A DNA stretch of 38,450 nt from Rahnella inusitata. Lineage in GTDB: Bacteria; Pseudomonadota; Gammaproteobacteria; Enterobacterales; Enterobacteriaceae. The position numbers and the translations under genes are program-made. The first letter of the stretch is position 1; every line of letters starts with the position of its first letter. The DNA lies in NCBI RefSeq assembly GCF_003263515.1, contig NZ_JYDE01000029.1, positions 1-38,450 of the forward strand, in the 5' to 3' direction. The notes under the pieces were generated by a model. The model searched no databases, was not told the origin of the DNA, and saw only the letters and a list, made by a program, of their open reading frames with translations. Positions 38,375 to 38,450 of the stretch are shown one piece after another.

Positions 38375-38450
<76 letters not shown>

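Overview
The window is chromosomal core sequence from a gammaproteobacterium of the order Enterobacterales. Almost every protein aligns by eye, often end to end, with its Escherichia coli counterpart, and the order follows the E. coli region near 94-95 minutes. Several E. coli neighbours are missing (cycA, the ytfF/qorB/qorR genes, ytfI, the ula ascorbate operon, yjfN, and yjfI to yjfC), and a chemoreceptor gene sits where E. coli has none. This fits a Yersiniaceae-type genome (Rahnella, Serratia or Yersinia relatives), but that placement is an inference from gene content only.

Layout, left to right. 1-4357 (minus): tamA and the first two thirds of tamB, the outer-membrane/inner-membrane translocation and assembly module. 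4612-6850 (plus): msrA, then the CNNM/CorC membrane protein paeA (ytfL) behind a long structured leader. 6959-8835: ytfK (minus), ytfJ (plus), cysQ (minus). 9060-11800 (plus): periplasmic cpdB behind a candidate CRP promoter, then ric (ytfE) behind an NsrR operator that contains its -10 box. 11876-13442: fklB (minus) and the cell-division factor ytfB (plus), divergent. 13559-14998 (minus): the ribosomal operon rpsF-priB-rpsR-rplI with its S6:S18-type leader, followed upstream by yjfP. 16179-18535 (plus): a methyl-accepting chemotaxis protein behind a perfect FNR box, then the lipoprotein gene bsmA.

18539-36905 is one long run of minus-strand genes, listed here in transcription order from the right: nnr-tsaE-amiB-mutL-miaA-hfq-hflX-hflK-hflC, then yjeT, purA (with a PurR box), nsrR-rnr-rlmB and aidB. 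queG (36904-38061, plus) diverges from nnr with overlapping start codons. An AT-rich gap of about 310 bases leads to tRNA-Gly(GCC) at the right edge.

How the genes work together: nsrR encodes the nitric-oxide sensor predicted to control ric, which repairs iron-sulphur centres after nitrosative damage. msrA, bsmA and aidB are also stress-defence genes. hflK and hflC form the membrane complex that modulates FtsH. hfq, miaA, rnr, rlmB, queG, tsaE and hflX all act on RNA, tRNA or ribosomes. purA and cpdB belong to nucleotide metabolism.

I found no prophage, insertion sequence, CRISPR array, toxin-antitoxin pair or defence island, and no convincing undescribed multi-gene system. The most interesting signals are regulatory: the FNR-controlled chemoreceptor, the paeA leader with a 14-codon upstream reading frame, a 14-bp perfect palindrome between yjfP and the chemoreceptor, and a perfect DnaA box inside an inverted repeat beside tRNA-Gly.
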